A DNA stretch of 64,000 nt from Sphingomonas mollis (GCF_016427505.1 NZ_JAELXS010000001.1:558001-622000), one strand, 5' to 3'. Positions 8,587-17,728 are shown, counted from the stretch's first letter. Program-made: numbers and translations. Notes: generated by a model from the sequence alone, not told the origin.

Positions 8587-9870
8587 TCAGGGCCAGCTGG
8601 ACAACCACATCCACCGCTCGAACGCCCGCGGCCCCGACAGCGGTGCGGCGGAGATGATCGGGTAGAAGTGCAGGAACAGCCCCGCCGCCACCACCAGATA
8701 CGCCTCGTCCCACCCCGCCAGCCGAACCCGCCATCGGTCCAGCGCCACCGCGATGGCGATGCACAGCCAGATGCTCGGCAGATAATAATAATAGAAGAAA
8801 CCCAGCGACTTGGGGATGACCGCCCACACCGCGAAACCAGCGATCCACACCGCCGCCGCCACCCCGAGCCGCACGTCGCGCGTCCGTAACCACCCGAGCG
8901 CACAGGCCACCACCGCGACCAATCCGCCCCAGATCACCGCCGGATTGCCGATCATCAGCACCCCGCGCTGCGCCCCGTCGACCGGCTCGTACAGATACCA
9001 GATCGGCCGCAGATCGACTGGCCAGGTCCACCATGATGACTGATAGGTATGCGGCGGCAGCACCTGCGTCTGCTGCGCATACATCTTCAGCTGGAACGGA
9101 ATGAGCGTCGCCAGCGTCAGGGGATCGCGCGCGTAGAAAAAGGTCGGCGCGAAGGTCAAAAAGTAAGTCGCGACGCTGACCGTCCCCAGTACCGCCAGCC
9201 CGGCGATCACGTCCATGCCCGCCCATCGATCCGGTCGGCGATGCTTCAGCACCACCAGCGCCAGCCCCGCGAACGCCACGTACGGCGCGGCGGTCCACTT
9301 GCACCCCGTGGCCAGCCCCAGCAGCACCGCGCCCGCCACCCAGCGCCGCCACACTTGCGGCCGTGTGCCGTGCATCGCCCATAACAGGCATGCCGCTCCG
9401 GTCACGACGAACGCCGCCATGAACCCGTCGAGCATCGCGATCCTGGCCTGCACGAACACCGTGAACCCCAGCATCGCGCACACCGCGCCCGTCGCGGCCG
9501 GGCGTAGCCGCCGCGTCCCCAGCCACAACAATGCGAACACGCCTGCCACCACCGCCGTCCCCGCCAGCGTCGACAGCGCGCGCCATCCCAGCGAATTGTC
9601 GCCGAACAACGCGATTCCGGCGGCGATCAGCGTCTTGGCCATCAACGGATGTTCGATGTTGATCGGGCCATCCAGCGCCAGCAACTGGCGCGCGGCGGGC
9701 ACATAATGCACCTCGTCGAACATCAATTTATGCGGCGTGGTGAGTCGCCACGCGAACAGAAGTTGTGCGACCAGCGCGATCAACAGGCCGAGCGGGATGG
9801 GGCGGCGGAGGAATTGTGGCACGGGCCGCCTTGTTCCCCGTCCGCCCTTCACTTGCAAGCGTCCGCCCAT
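8587..9870 (-). CDS. dolichyl-phosphate-mannose-protein mannosyltransferase-like (PMT/GT39) membrane glycosyltransferase
   Basis: This 427-residue membrane protein has about 9-11 hydrophobic segments. The first luminal loop has the GT-C/PMT signature: an acidic pair in MFDEVHYVPAARQL, followed by the helical INIEHPLMAKTLIA. A later stretch (QTQVLPPHTYQSSWWTWPVDLRPIWY) also resembles PMT proteins. Bacterial members transfer mannose from a polyprenyl carrier to secreted proteins. It is shorter than the actinobacterial enzymes. An in-frame GTG at 9822 gives a more hydrophobic start and would leave room for a metZ promoter. No partner genes lie nearby. Confidence 0.75.
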   Translation of the reverse strand: MGGRLQVKGGRGTRRPVPQFLRRPIPLGLLIALVAQLLFAWRLTTPHKLMFDEVHYVPAARQLLALDGPINIEHPLMAKTLIAAGIALFGDNSLGWRALSTLAGTAVVAGVFALLWLGTRRLRPAATGAVCAMLGFTVFVQARIAMLDGFMAAFVVTGAACLLWAMHGTRPQVWRRWVAGAVLLGLATGCKWTAAPYVAFAGLALVVLKHRRPDRWAGMDVIAGLAVLGTVSVATYFLTFAPTFFYARDPLTLATLIPFQLKMYAQQTQVLPPHTYQSSWWTWPVDLRPIWYLYEPVDGAQRGVLMIGNPAVIWGGLVAVVACALGWLRTRDVRLGVAAAVWIAGFAVWAVIPKSLGFFYYYYLPSIWLCIAIAVALDRWRVRLAGWDEAYLVVAAGLFLHFYPIISAAPLSGPRAFERWMWLSSWP

Positions 9871-9887
9871 CGGGGCAAAGCGCGCGG

Positions 9888-11096
9888 ATGAAGCGCAAGA
9901 CCGGCCAGGACCGCACCATCACCTCCACCTGGAAGCCCGCGACGCAGGCGATCCGGGGCGGCACCGCGCGTTCCGAATATGGCGAGACGTCGGAAGCGCT
10001 CTTCCTCACCTCCGGCTATGCCTATGACTGCGCCGGCGACGCCGCGGCGCGGTTCGCGGGTGAGCAGGTGGGGATGACCTATTCCCGCCTCCAGAACCCC
10101 ACCGTCGAGATGCTGGAACAGCGCATCGCCCTGCTGGAAGGGGCGGAGGCATGCCGCAGCATGGCGACCGGCATGGCGGCGATGACCGCGGCGCTGTTGT
10201 GTCAATTGCAACAGGGCGATCACCTCGTCGGCGGCCGCGCCGCGTTCGGATCGTGCCGCTGGCTGACGGATACGCTGTTGCCCAAATTCGGCATCGCCAC
10301 CACCGTCGTCGATGCCCGCGATCCGCAGGCGTTTCTCGACGCGGTCAGGCCGGAGACGAAGGTCTTCTTCTTCGAAACGCCCGCCAACCCGACGATGGAC
10401 GTGGTCGATCTCGCCGCCGTCTGCGCGATTGCGCGCGAGCGTGGGATCGTCACTGTAGTCGACAACGCTTTCGCCACGCCGGCCTTGCAACGGCCGATGG
10501 AATTCGGCGCGGATGTCGTCGCCTATTCAGCGACTAAGATGATGGACGGGCAGGGCCGGGTGCTGGCCGGTGCGGTCTGCGGAACGCAGGACTGGATCGA
10601 CAACACGCTGCTGCCCTTCACGCGCAACACCGGCCCGACGCTATCGGCATTCAACGCCTGGGTGGTGTTGAAGGGGCTGGAGACGCTCGACCTGCGTATC
10701 CGCCGCCAGTCGGAAAATTCGGTAAAGGTCGGCACCTTCCTCGAAGGCCGCGTGCCGCGCGTGCTGCATCCGGGCCTCGCCAGCCATCCGCAGCATGAAC
10801 TGGCGATGCGCCAGATGGCAGCGGCCGGCCCGATCTTTGCCTTCGAACTGGATGGCGGTCGCGAGCAGGCACATGGATTGCTCGACGCGCTGGCGCTGGT
10901 CGACATCTCGAACAACATCGGCGACTCCCGGTCGCTGATGACGCACCCGGCCTCCACCACCCATGCCAGCGTCTCGGTCGAAAAGCGCGACGAAATGGGT
11001 ATCGACGAAGGCATGCTGCGGCTCAACGTCGGGCTGGAAGACGCCGACGACGTGATCGCCGATCTCGATCAGGCGCTACGGCAGGTCGGCCTGTGA
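9888..11096 (+). CDS. metZ: O-succinylhomoserine sulfhydrylase
   Basis: This is a 402-residue PLP enzyme of the Cys/Met metabolism family making homocysteine directly from sulfide and O-succinylhomoserine. Visible landmarks are the phosphate-binding Tyr region (MTYSRLQNPTVEMLEQR), the FFETPANPTMDVVDLAAV segment, and the PLP lysine, Lys217, in YSATKMMDGQGRV. The DGQGR after the lysine is characteristic of MetZ rather than MetB or MetC. The frame stays open upstream, but the ATG at 9888 starts the conserved region. It overlaps apaG by one base, so metZ-apaG-LysR is one unit. Confidence 0.93.
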   Translation: MKRKTGQDRTITSTWKPATQAIRGGTARSEYGETSEALFLTSGYAYDCAGDAAARFAGEQVGMTYSRLQNPTVEMLEQRIALLEGAEACRSMATGMAAMTAALLCQLQQGDHLVGGRAAFGSCRWLTDTLLPKFGIATTVVDARDPQAFLDAVRPETKVFFFETPANPTMDVVDLAAVCAIARERGIVTVVDNAFATPALQRPMEFGADVVAYSATKMMDGQGRVLAGAVCGTQDWIDNTLLPFTRNTGPTLSAFNAWVVLKGLETLDLRIRRQSENSVKVGTFLEGRVPRVLHPGLASHPQHELAMRQMAAAGPIFAFELDGGREQAHGLLDALALVDISNNIGDSRSLMTHPASTTHASVSVEKRDEMGIDEGMLRLNVGLEDADDVIADLDQALRQVGL

Positions 11097-11494
11097 TGAA
11101 GGCGCTGTTCCCCCATGCGACGACGACGCTGGGGGTAACGGTGCGCGTGTCGGTCAGTTACCTGCCCGAACAATCCGAACCGGCGCGGGGGCGCTGGTTC
11201 TGGGCCTATCACATCCGGCTGGAGAACGAGGGCGATCAGACGGTGCAATTGCTCACCCGCCACTGGATCATCACCGACGGTCGCGGTGCGCGCCACACGG
11301 TGGAGGGCGAGGGCGTCGTCGGCGAGCAGCCGTTGATCGAACCCGGCGCCAGCTTCGATTATGTCTCCGGCTGCCCGCTGGCGACGCCGACCGGCGCCAT
11401 GCAGGGTAGTTACCGCATGATCGGCGAGGACGGGGCGACCTTCGACGTCGATATTCCCCGCTTCGCCCTGATCGCGCCCACGGTGACGCCATGA
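11096..11494 (+). CDS. apaG: ApaG family protein
   Basis: This 132-residue protein has the fibronectin-like ApaG fold: VRVSVSYLPEQSEP near the N-terminus, WAYHIRLENEGDQTVQLLTRHWII, the glycine-rich GEGVVGEQPLIEPGASFDYVSGCPL and GAMQGSYRMI. ApaG is widespread and its biochemical role is unsettled; in E. coli it is linked to ApaH and metal resistance. The ATG at 11096 overlaps the metZ stop, and its own stop overlaps the next start (ATGA at 11491). Confidence 0.9.
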   Translation: MKALFPHATTTLGVTVRVSVSYLPEQSEPARGRWFWAYHIRLENEGDQTVQLLTRHWIITDGRGARHTVEGEGVVGEQPLIEPGASFDYVSGCPLATPTGAMQGSYRMIGEDGATFDVDIPRFALIAPTVTP

Positions 11495-12282
11495 AACGCA
11501 CCCATCTTCCGCTGAACGGCCTGCGCGTCCTCGATGCCGCCGCCCGCCATCTGTCCTTCACCCGCGCCGCCGACGAACTCGCCGTCACCCCGGCGGCGGT
11601 CGGCCAGCAGATCAGGGCGTTGGAGGACACGCTGGGCGTCGTCCTCTTCCGTCGCACCACGCGGGGTCTGGAACTGACGCCGGAGGGTGAGGCGGGGCTC
11701 GCGCCGTTGCGCGATGGCTTCCTTCAGTTCGAAGAAGCCGTGCGAGCGATGCAGGCGGGTCAGTCCTCCAAGTCCCTCACCATCGCCGCTCCCCGCGACC
11801 TGACCGAAAAGTGGCTGATGCCACGCCTCGCCCGGATCGCCGCTACCGATCCCGACCTGCGGTTCGTGCTGTTGTCGGCCGAGGAGGGAATTGATTTCAC
11901 CCAGGCCAATCTCGATCTCGCGATCCGCTGGGGCGACGGGCCGGGCGAGCATGAGGGGGAGGCGATCGAATCGGACGGCATGATAACCGTTACCGCCCCC
12001 ACCGAAGCCGCGACGAGCATCATCACCTGGCCTGGCAGCCCCGATGGCGATGCGAGTGCGCCGATGCAGGTCGCCGACGCCGGGCTGGCGCTCGATGCCG
12101 CCGCCGCCGGCCTTGGCCGTGCGACGGTGCCGGAGTTGCTGGCGGCCAACGATCTGGCGACCGGCCGCGTGGTGGCGATTGGCGACACCGTGCCGTCGCG
12201 GGGCGGTTACTGGCTGGTCGCGCCATTGCCGCAGTGGCGGCAGAAGAAGGTGAAGGCGCTGGTGGAGGCGCTGGCGGTCTGA
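11491..12282 (+). CDS. LysR-type transcriptional regulator (GcvA-like), short
   Basis: A clear winged-helix LysR DNA-binding domain covers residues 8-66 (LNGLRVLDAAARHLSFTRAA, then AVGQQIRALEDTLGVVLFRR). The sequence resembles GcvA/AmpR-type regulators. The effector domain looks abbreviated: 263 residues overall against roughly 300, with the middle reduced around residues 150-190. The gene is translationally coupled to apaG and metZ, so it may respond to sulfur amino-acid state, but no evidence names the ligand. Confidence 0.85.
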   Translation: MKRTHLPLNGLRVLDAAARHLSFTRAADELAVTPAAVGQQIRALEDTLGVVLFRRTTRGLELTPEGEAGLAPLRDGFLQFEEAVRAMQAGQSSKSLTIAAPRDLTEKWLMPRLARIAATDPDLRFVLLSAEEGIDFTQANLDLAIRWGDGPGEHEGEAIESDGMITVTAPTEAATSIITWPGSPDGDASAPMQVADAGLALDAAAAGLGRATVPELLAANDLATGRVVAIGDTVPSRGGYWLVAPLPQWRQKKVKALVEALAV

Positions 12283-12345
12283 CCCGGATTGACCGGTCGC
12301 CTTCCCGATTCGGCGGCCGATCCTTCAAGCGATAGGGAGCATTCC

Positions 12346-12762
12346 ATGCCAGGACTGTTGCTCAACATCGACGTACCCGACATCGATCGCGGCATCGCTT
12401 TCTATACGATCGCTTTCGACCTGACGGTCGGGCGCCGCTTCGATGATGATTTCGTCGAACTGCTCGGCGCGCCGGCGCCGATCTATCTGATTGCCAATGC
12501 CGCCGGCACGACGATCGGTCCAGTCAGCGGCGATGTCCGGCGGTACGATCGTCACTGGACGCCGGTCCATCCCGATATCGTCGTGGAAGACCTCGACACC
12601 GCGATCGATCGGGCCATCGCCGCTGGTGCCGTGCAGGAGGGCGATACGCGGTCGGCGCCCTATGGCCGCATCGCGACCTTTGCCGATCCGTTCGGCCACG
12701 GCTTTTGCCTGATCGAGTTCAACGCGGCCGGATACGACGCGTTGTTACCGGACGGCGGCTAG
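12346..12762 (+). CDS. VOC-superfamily (glyoxalase-like) protein
   Basis: This 138-residue protein is a single vicinal-oxygen-chelate domain with two beta-alpha-beta-beta-beta halves: LLLNIDVPDIDRGIAFYTIAF at the start and HPDIVVEDLDTAIDRAIAAGA for the second half, ending with the typical FADPFGHGFCLIEF. The motif fits glyoxalase/bleomycin-resistance relatives; the substrate is unknown. The ATG at 12346 is preceded by AGGGAG; an upstream in-frame ATG at 12289 lacks one. The stop overlaps the stop of the opposing permease gene. Confidence 0.85.
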   Translation: MPGLLLNIDVPDIDRGIAFYTIAFDLTVGRRFDDDFVELLGAPAPIYLIANAAGTTIGPVSGDVRRYDRHWTPVHPDIVVEDLDTAIDRAIAAGAVQEGDTRSAPYGRIATFADPFGHGFCLIEFNAAGYDALLPDGG

Positions 12763-13610
12763 TTCTTCAGCCGCCATCCGCGCTTTAGCAGCGTATAGCA
12801 GGTTAGCCCGAGCACCACGTCGATCCCCAGCACCACCAGCGCCCCGAACATCACCGGCGAATCGGCGATCCCCAGAAAGCCGTAACGGAAGCCCGAGATG
12901 ATGTAGAAGAAGGGGTTGGCATGGCTGATCGCCCGCCAAGTCGGGTCCAGCGCATCGACCGAATAGAATGTCCCCGACAGCAGCGACAGTGGTGCCACGA
13001 CGAAATTCGTGACCGCCGCGGCATGATCGAACTTCTCCGCCCAGACCGATGTCAGCACCCCGAGCAGCGCCAGGAAGATCGATCCGCCGATGCCGAACCA
13101 CAGGATCGCCAGCGGCGCACGCGGCATCACATGCACGCTCGGCCACAGCGCCATCGCCAATCCCACCGCGCATCCGACGAAGATCGCCCGCGTCACCGCC
13201 CCGCCGACCAGCGCCGCCAGCAATTCCGCCGTCGACAGCGGCGGCATCAGGTAATCGACGATCGTCCCCTGGATCTTGCCGACCAGCAGCGAGAAACTGG
13301 CATTGGCGAATGCGTTTTGCAGCATCCCCATCACGATCAGGCCGGGAGCGATGAAATCGGCAAACGGCACCGCGATTCCAGCGACCTGCACCGCATGCCG
13401 GCTGCCCAGCGCGACGGTGAAGATGACCAGAAACAACAGCGTCGTGATCGCCGGCGCCCAGATGGTCTGGAGTTGCACCTTGAAGAAACGGCGCACCTCC
13501 TTGATATAGAGGGTGCGAAGGCCGCCCCAGTTGATGCTACGGATGACGGGCACGCCGGGGGCGTTGCGGACCGCTGACTGAATTTCGCCGATTGGGGGCT
13601 GGCTGCTCAT
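12759..13610 (-). CDS. ABC-2 type transporter permease
   Basis: This 283-residue protein has about six membrane helices after an N-terminal cytoplasmic portion (TLYIKEVRRFFKV, the amphipathic entry helix common in ABC-2 permeases). The segment PFADFIAPGLIVMGMLQNAFAN and the final PTWRAISHANPFFYIISGFRYGFLG fit the YadH/NodJ/DrrB group. Such permeases pair with a separate ATPase to export lipids, polysaccharides or drugs. No ATPase gene adjoins it here, so the partner must lie elsewhere. Confidence 0.88.
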   Translation of the reverse strand: MSSQPPIGEIQSAVRNAPGVPVIRSINWGGLRTLYIKEVRRFFKVQLQTIWAPAITTLLFLVIFTVALGSRHAVQVAGIAVPFADFIAPGLIVMGMLQNAFANASFSLLVGKIQGTIVDYLMPPLSTAELLAALVGGAVTRAIFVGCAVGLAMALWPSVHVMPRAPLAILWFGIGGSIFLALLGVLTSVWAEKFDHAAAVTNFVVAPLSLLSGTFYSVDALDPTWRAISHANPFFYIISGFRYGFLGIADSPVMFGALVVLGIDVVLGLTCYTLLKRGWRLKN

Positions 13611-13673
13611 CGTGCAAGCGCGTAGTCGCTGCCGCCGCCGCCCGCAACTGGCCGTATTGCTGAGGAACGACTA

Positions 13674-14345
13674 ATGTCATGGACCGACGAGCGGATCGAA
13701 ACGCTCAGGACGATGTGGGAAGGTGGCCAGACGGCCAGCCAGATCGCGGAAGCACTGGGCGAGGTTAGCCGCAATGCCGTGATCGGCAAGGCGCATCGCC
13801 TGGGTCTTCAGGCGCGCCCGTCGCCGGTGAAATCGTCATCGTCGAGCGAGCCGGCGCCCGTAGCGGTCGAGCCTGCGCCCGAGCCGGTCGTGGAGGCTGC
13901 GCCACCGCCGCCGCCGCCGCCTCCACCCCCGGCACCTGAACCCGAGCCGGAAGTCGAGGATGACGAGGTCGTTGCGGCGCCCGAAGCCGTGCGCGAAGCA
14001 CCGCCGCAGCCCATCCTGCGTTCGGTCGGCCCCGGCGGCTTCCTGCGCCAGGCCCCCGGCGAACAGCAGCCGCCGATCGCGCCTGCGCCGCCGCGCCGGC
14101 TGGTGCCGGCCAAGCCGTCCGCCGAGATCGCCGGCAAGACGGGTCTCCTCGATTTGAACGATCGCATCTGCAAATGGCCGCTCGGTCATCCGGGTGAGCC
14201 GGACTTCCATTTTTGCGGCAAGGCGGTGAATCCGGGCTTCCCGTACTGCGTGGATCACTGCGGTCATGCCTATCAGGCGCAGTTGCCCCGCCGCGATCGC
14301 CGTCCTCCGCCGCCGCTGCCGTTTGGCGGACCAAGGGTTCGCTAG
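13674..14345 (+). CDS. gcrA: GcrA cell-cycle regulator
   Basis: GcrA binds promoters methylated by CcrM (GANTC) and recruits sigma-70 polymerase in alphaproteobacteria. The N-terminus is the canonical helix-turn-helix (SWTDERIETLRTMWEGGQTA, then SRNAVIGKAHRLGL, residues 2-45). The C-terminal domain holds the conserved RICKWPLGHPGEPDFHFCG and PYCVDHCGHAYQ cysteine/histidine motifs (about 160-205). Between them is a long Pro/Glu-rich linker including a run of prolines. At 223 residues it is longer than the Caulobacter protein because of this linker. A GAGGAA site precedes the start and a strong terminator follows. Confidence 0.95.
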   Translation: MSWTDERIETLRTMWEGGQTASQIAEALGEVSRNAVIGKAHRLGLQARPSPVKSSSSSEPAPVAVEPAPEPVVEAAPPPPPPPPPPAPEPEPEVEDDEVVAAPEAVREAPPQPILRSVGPGGFLRQAPGEQQPPIAPAPPRRLVPAKPSAEIAGKTGLLDLNDRICKWPLGHPGEPDFHFCGKAVNPGFPYCVDHCGHAYQAQLPRRDRRPPPPLPFGGPRVR

Positions 14346-14458
14346 GCGCCTGCGCCGAGCGGCCCCTTGGTCCGCCCGGCCGACGCGGCTTACGCCGCGT
14401 TCGACGTCACGGGCTTTGCCCGCGACCGGGCCAAAGCCGGGGTACTGGATATGAAGAT

Positions 14459-14489
14459 GCCCGCTGGTTGCGAAACCGGCGGGCTTTTT
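14459..14489 (+). terminator. rho-independent terminator of gcrA
   Basis: An 11-bp stem (GCCCGCTGGTT with AACCGGCGGGC, one wobble) with a GCGA tetraloop is followed directly by TTTTT. Confidence 0.9.
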
Positions 14490-14624
14490 CGTATCGTCGG
14501 ATAGGGCTTTTGATCCGATCCGTTACTGTCGGGCGACGTCGAGGCTCTTAACCTTCGACTGCGCGCAGGCCGAATGGTGTCGGCCCGAATTTCATACGGG
14601 TCGCATAAGGCACCGTCGTCGCTC

Positions 14625-14661
14625 ATAAAAAGAGGCCGCCCCCGTCAGGAAGCGACCTCTT
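14625..14661 (-). terminator. rho-independent terminator, minus strand
   Basis: Read on the minus strand, a 10-bp stem (AAGAGGTCGC with GCGGCCTCTT, one wobble) is followed by TTTTAT. It lies about 100 bp after the outer-membrane protein gene and probably ends its message. Confidence 0.8.
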
Positions 14662-14718
14662 CTCGTGGCTCGCCGCGGCAAAGCCGCGTCGTCGGACAGC
14701 GCTGTGCGCTGCCGGCCG

Positions 14719-14760
14719 GGCTTGGAAGGCTGGCGGCCATGGTCGCCAGCCTTCCAAGCC
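14719..14760 (-). repeat. 17-bp perfect inverted repeat at the end of the outer-membrane protein gene
   Basis: The arms 14719-14735 and 14744-14760 (GGCTTGGAAGGCTGGCG and complement) enclose 8 bases including CATG. The structure touches the stop codon of the minus-strand gene at 14761. It has no T tract, so it may protect the mRNA 3' end ahead of the terminator at 14625-14661. Confidence 0.75.
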
Positions 14761-15600
14761 TCAGAACCGGAACGCCGCCGTGGCGCGGATGCTGTGCCAG
14801 CGGAACTTGTCGTCGCTGCGCGCGATGTCCGTGCCGTTCACGGTGCCGCCATTGGTGGCATTCGTGAAGGGCGTACCGGCCGGACCGGTCACGCGGACGC
14901 GATAGTCGTTATCCTGATACTGGTGGTACATATACTCCATGCCCACCGAGAAGTTGCGGCCGAGCTTCTGCTCGATGCCGCCGCCGCCCAGGATACCCCA
15001 CTGATTGCGATCGCCGCGACCGGTGAACGTGTTGGTACTCTGCGACGATGAGAATGACCGGTCGATGCGGGCATAGCCGGCGCCGAACGTGCCGTAGAAC
15101 AGCGTCGTGTCGGCCGCGTAACCGGCGCGACCACGGATCGACGATTCCCACTTTACGCTGCGCGTCATCACATAGTTGGCGGGCGTGGACGAGAAGCCCG
15201 TAACGCTGTCGGTGATCTCGGACTTGCCGAACTCGCCAACCGCACCGATCACGATGTTGCTGCGCTGCACGTCCATACCGACGCGGCCATAATAGGCCCA
15301 GCCGTCCTTGTCGTTACGGCAGGCGACGTTAGCGGTTTGGGTCGCGCGACCGTTGCAGAAACCCGGGTTGAACGCGTTCCCGCCGGTGCCGGTCAGCACG
15401 GTGTTGTTGAAGTTGCCGTCCAGATTCCGATCGAACAGGATGCGTGAACCGACATCGTTCGGCTGTACGTCGTAACCGCCGGCCGCACCGACATAGATGC
15501 CCGAGAATGAACGATCCTCGGTGGTTTCCTGTGCGAAGGCGGGCGTCGCCAGCGCAGCGAAGGAGGCCAGACCGAGCAGGCCAGCAGTAAGCTTTTGCAT
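14761..15600 (-). CDS. outer-membrane beta-barrel protein
   Basis: This 279-residue protein starts with a signal peptide cleaved after AFA (residue 23). The mature part begins SFSGIYVGAAGGYDV, the pattern of OmpA/Omp25-like small barrels, has alternating hydrophobic strands throughout (WAYYGRVGMDV, FYGTFGAGYARI, FSVGMEYMYHQY) and ends with the C-terminal phenylalanine signature ATAAFRF for Bam recognition. Two Cys in a surface loop (GFCNG and VACRND) may form a disulfide. The frame is open further upstream, but 15600 is the only start giving a signal peptide. The function is probably structural or porin-like. Confidence 0.85.
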   Translation of the reverse strand: MQKLTAGLLGLASFAALATPAFAQETTEDRSFSGIYVGAAGGYDVQPNDVGSRILFDRNLDGNFNNTVLTGTGGNAFNPGFCNGRATQTANVACRNDKDGWAYYGRVGMDVQRSNIVIGAVGEFGKSEITDSVTGFSSTPANYVMTRSVKWESSIRGRAGYAADTTLFYGTFGAGYARIDRSFSSSQSTNTFTGRGDRNQWGILGGGGIEQKLGRNFSVGMEYMYHQYQDNDYRVRVTGPAGTPFTNATNGGTVNGTDIARSDDKFRWHSIRATAAFRF

Positions 15601-15748
15601 GAAAATTCCGTCATCTTTTTGAATGGAGACCCAGAAACGGGCGAAAAGGCTGGAAATATCCTGATTGACCCAAGTTGTTTTCAGCTGTGGCAATCGCGCA
15701 ACAGCCGCTGCGCTGGCGTCGCCCTGCGACACCGCCTATGTTCTTCCT

Positions 15749-17728
15749 ATGTCCAAGGATCTGTTCGCGGCGCCTCCCGCTCAGGAAAGCTATGACGCCT
15801 CGTCGATCGAGGTGCTGGAGGGGCTGGAGCCGGTCCGCCGTCGCCCCGGCATGTATGTCGGCGGCACTGACGAACGCGCGCTGCATCATCTCGCCGCCGA
15901 GGTGCTCGACAATGCGATGGACGAGGCGGTCGCCGGCCACGCCACCCGGATCGAAGTGACGCTGGAACCCGGCAATCGTCTGACCATCACCGACAACGGC
16001 CGCGGTATCCCGGTCGATCCGCATCCGAAATTTCCCGACAAGTCGGCGCTTGAGGTGATTCTCTCGACACTTCACTCGGGCGGCAAGTTCGCCGGCAAGG
16101 CCTATGCCACCAGTGGTGGCCTGCACGGCGTCGGCATCTCCGTCGTCAACGCACTGTCGTCCGACACGGTGGTCGAGGTCGCCCGCGACCGGCAGCTATA
16201 CCGCCAGCGTTTCGCCAAGGGCCAGACGCTCGGCCCCCTCGAACAGGTCGGCGCCGCCCCCAATCGACGTGGCACCTCGGTCGCCTTTACCCCCGATACC
16301 GAGATATTCGGCCCCGAACTCGCGTTCAAACCTGCGCGTCTCTACAAGCTGGCCCGGTCCAAGGCGTACCTGTTCGCGGGCGTCGAAATCCGTTGGCATT
16401 GCGCGGCTGGACTGGTCGAGACCAGCGATACGCCGGCCGAGGCGGTGTTCCAGTTCCCCGGCGGCCTCGCCGATCACCTGCGCGAACAGATCGGCGGTCG
16501 CGAATGCGCGACGGCGGATTTCTTTGCCGGGTCGCAGGACTTTCCCGGCGGGCAGGGACGTGTCGAATGGGCCGTCGCCTGGCCGCTATGGAGCGACGGC
16601 AGCTTCAGTTGGTACTGCAACACCATCCCGACCCCCGATGGCGGCACGCACGAACAGGGTCTGCGGCAGGCACTTGTTCGTGGCCTTCGGCATTTCGGCG
16701 AACTGGTGAACCAGAAAAAGGCAAAGGACATCACCGCCGACGATTTGATGGTCGGCAGCGAACTGATGCTCTCGGTCTTCATCCGCGAACCGCAATTTCA
16801 GAGCCAGACCAAGGATCGCCTGACCAGTCCGGAGGCCGCCGGTCTGGTCGAGCGTGCGATGCGTGACCATTTCGACCATTGGCTCGGCCACAACATGGAC
16901 CGGGGCAAGGCGCTGCTCGGCTATGTCCTGGACCGAATGGACGAGCGCCTGCGCCGCAAGGCCGAACGCGACGTCAAGCGCAAGACCGCGACCTCGGCGC
17001 GCAAGCTGCGCCTGCCCGGCAAACTGACCGACTGTTCCGCCAACGACCCCGCCGGCACCGAGTTGTTCATTGTCGAGGGCGATTCGGCCGGCGGCTCCGC
17101 CAAACAGGCACGCGACCGCAAGACGCAGGCGATCCTGCCGATCCGCGGCAAGATTCTGAATGTGGCATCGGCCACCAGCGCGAAGATCTTCGCCAATCAG
17201 GAAATCGCCGACCTGATCCAGGCGCTCGGCTGCGGCACGCGCAAGGACTGCATCGCCGATAATCTTCGTTACGAACGCATCGTCATCATGACCGACGCCG
17301 ATGTCGATGGCGCGCATATCGCGACGTTGCTGATGACGTTCTTTTTTCAGGAGATGCCCGATCTCGTCCGGCGCGGGCATCTGTATCTGGCCCAGCCGCC
17401 GCTCTATCGCCTGACCGCCGGCGCCAAGTCGCTCTACGCCCGTGACGATGCCCACCGCGCGGAGCTGGAACGCACCGCGTTCAGGAACAAGAAGGTCGAG
17501 GTCGCGCGCTTCAAGGGTCTCGGCGAGATGAACCCGATGCAGTTGCGCGAGACCACGATGGACCCCGCCAGCCGATCGATGATCCGCATCACCCTGCCAC
17601 AGGAATATGAGGAGCGGGCGGGGGTGAAGGATCTGGTCGATCGCCTGATGGGCACCAACCCCGCCCACCGCTTCGCCTTCATCCAGGAAAACGCCGCCCG
17701 GCTGGATGAGGAAGCGCTGGATGCGTAA
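15749..17728 (+). CDS. parE: DNA topoisomerase IV subunit B
   Basis: This is the ATPase half of the decatenating type II topoisomerase. The 659-residue protein has the GHKL ATPase motifs (EVLDNAMDEAVAG, DNGRGIPV, GGLHGVGISVVNALS) within the first 150 residues, a transducer domain, and the TOPRIM domain (FIVEGDSAGGSAKQARDRKT and DADVDGAHI) around 420-510. The lack of the GyrB-type C-terminal insert and the motif ILPIRGKILNV followed by ASA favour ParE over GyrB. The start at 15749 begins the conserved MSKDLF N-terminus. parC is not in the window. Confidence 0.93.
   Translation: MSKDLFAAPPAQESYDASSIEVLEGLEPVRRRPGMYVGGTDERALHHLAAEVLDNAMDEAVAGHATRIEVTLEPGNRLTITDNGRGIPVDPHPKFPDKSALEVILSTLHSGGKFAGKAYATSGGLHGVGISVVNALSSDTVVEVARDRQLYRQRFAKGQTLGPLEQVGAAPNRRGTSVAFTPDTEIFGPELAFKPARLYKLARSKAYLFAGVEIRWHCAAGLVETSDTPAEAVFQFPGGLADHLREQIGGRECATADFFAGSQDFPGGQGRVEWAVAWPLWSDGSFSWYCNTIPTPDGGTHEQGLRQALVRGLRHFGELVNQKKAKDITADDLMVGSELMLSVFIREPQFQSQTKDRLTSPEAAGLVERAMRDHFDHWLGHNMDRGKALLGYVLDRMDERLRRKAERDVKRKTATSARKLRLPGKLTDCSANDPAGTELFIVEGDSAGGSAKQARDRKTQAILPIRGKILNVASATSAKIFANQEIADLIQALGCGTRKDCIADNLRYERIVIMTDADVDGAHIATLLMTFFFQEMPDLVRRGHLYLAQPPLYRLTAGAKSLYARDDAHRAELERTAFRNKKVEVARFKGLGEMNPMQLRETTMDPASRSMIRITLPQEYEERAGVKDLVDRLMGTNPAHRFAFIQENAARLDEEALDA

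Larger units (their letters stand above)
14346..14760. other. 415-bp intergenic region with two terminators and a long palindrome, no gene
   Basis: No plausible gene lies between gcrA and the convergent outer-membrane protein gene. It holds the gcrA terminator (14459-14489), a minus-strand terminator (14625-14661), a short palindrome around 14384-14400 (GCGGCTTACGCCGC) and the 17-bp perfect inverted repeat next to the opposing stop codon (14719-14760). Confidence 0.7.

Noticed and set aside
7232..9586. 784-codon antisense open frame over recO, leuB and part of the glycosyltransferase gene
   Set aside because: Arg/Gly/Asp-rich shadow of known genes with no motif.
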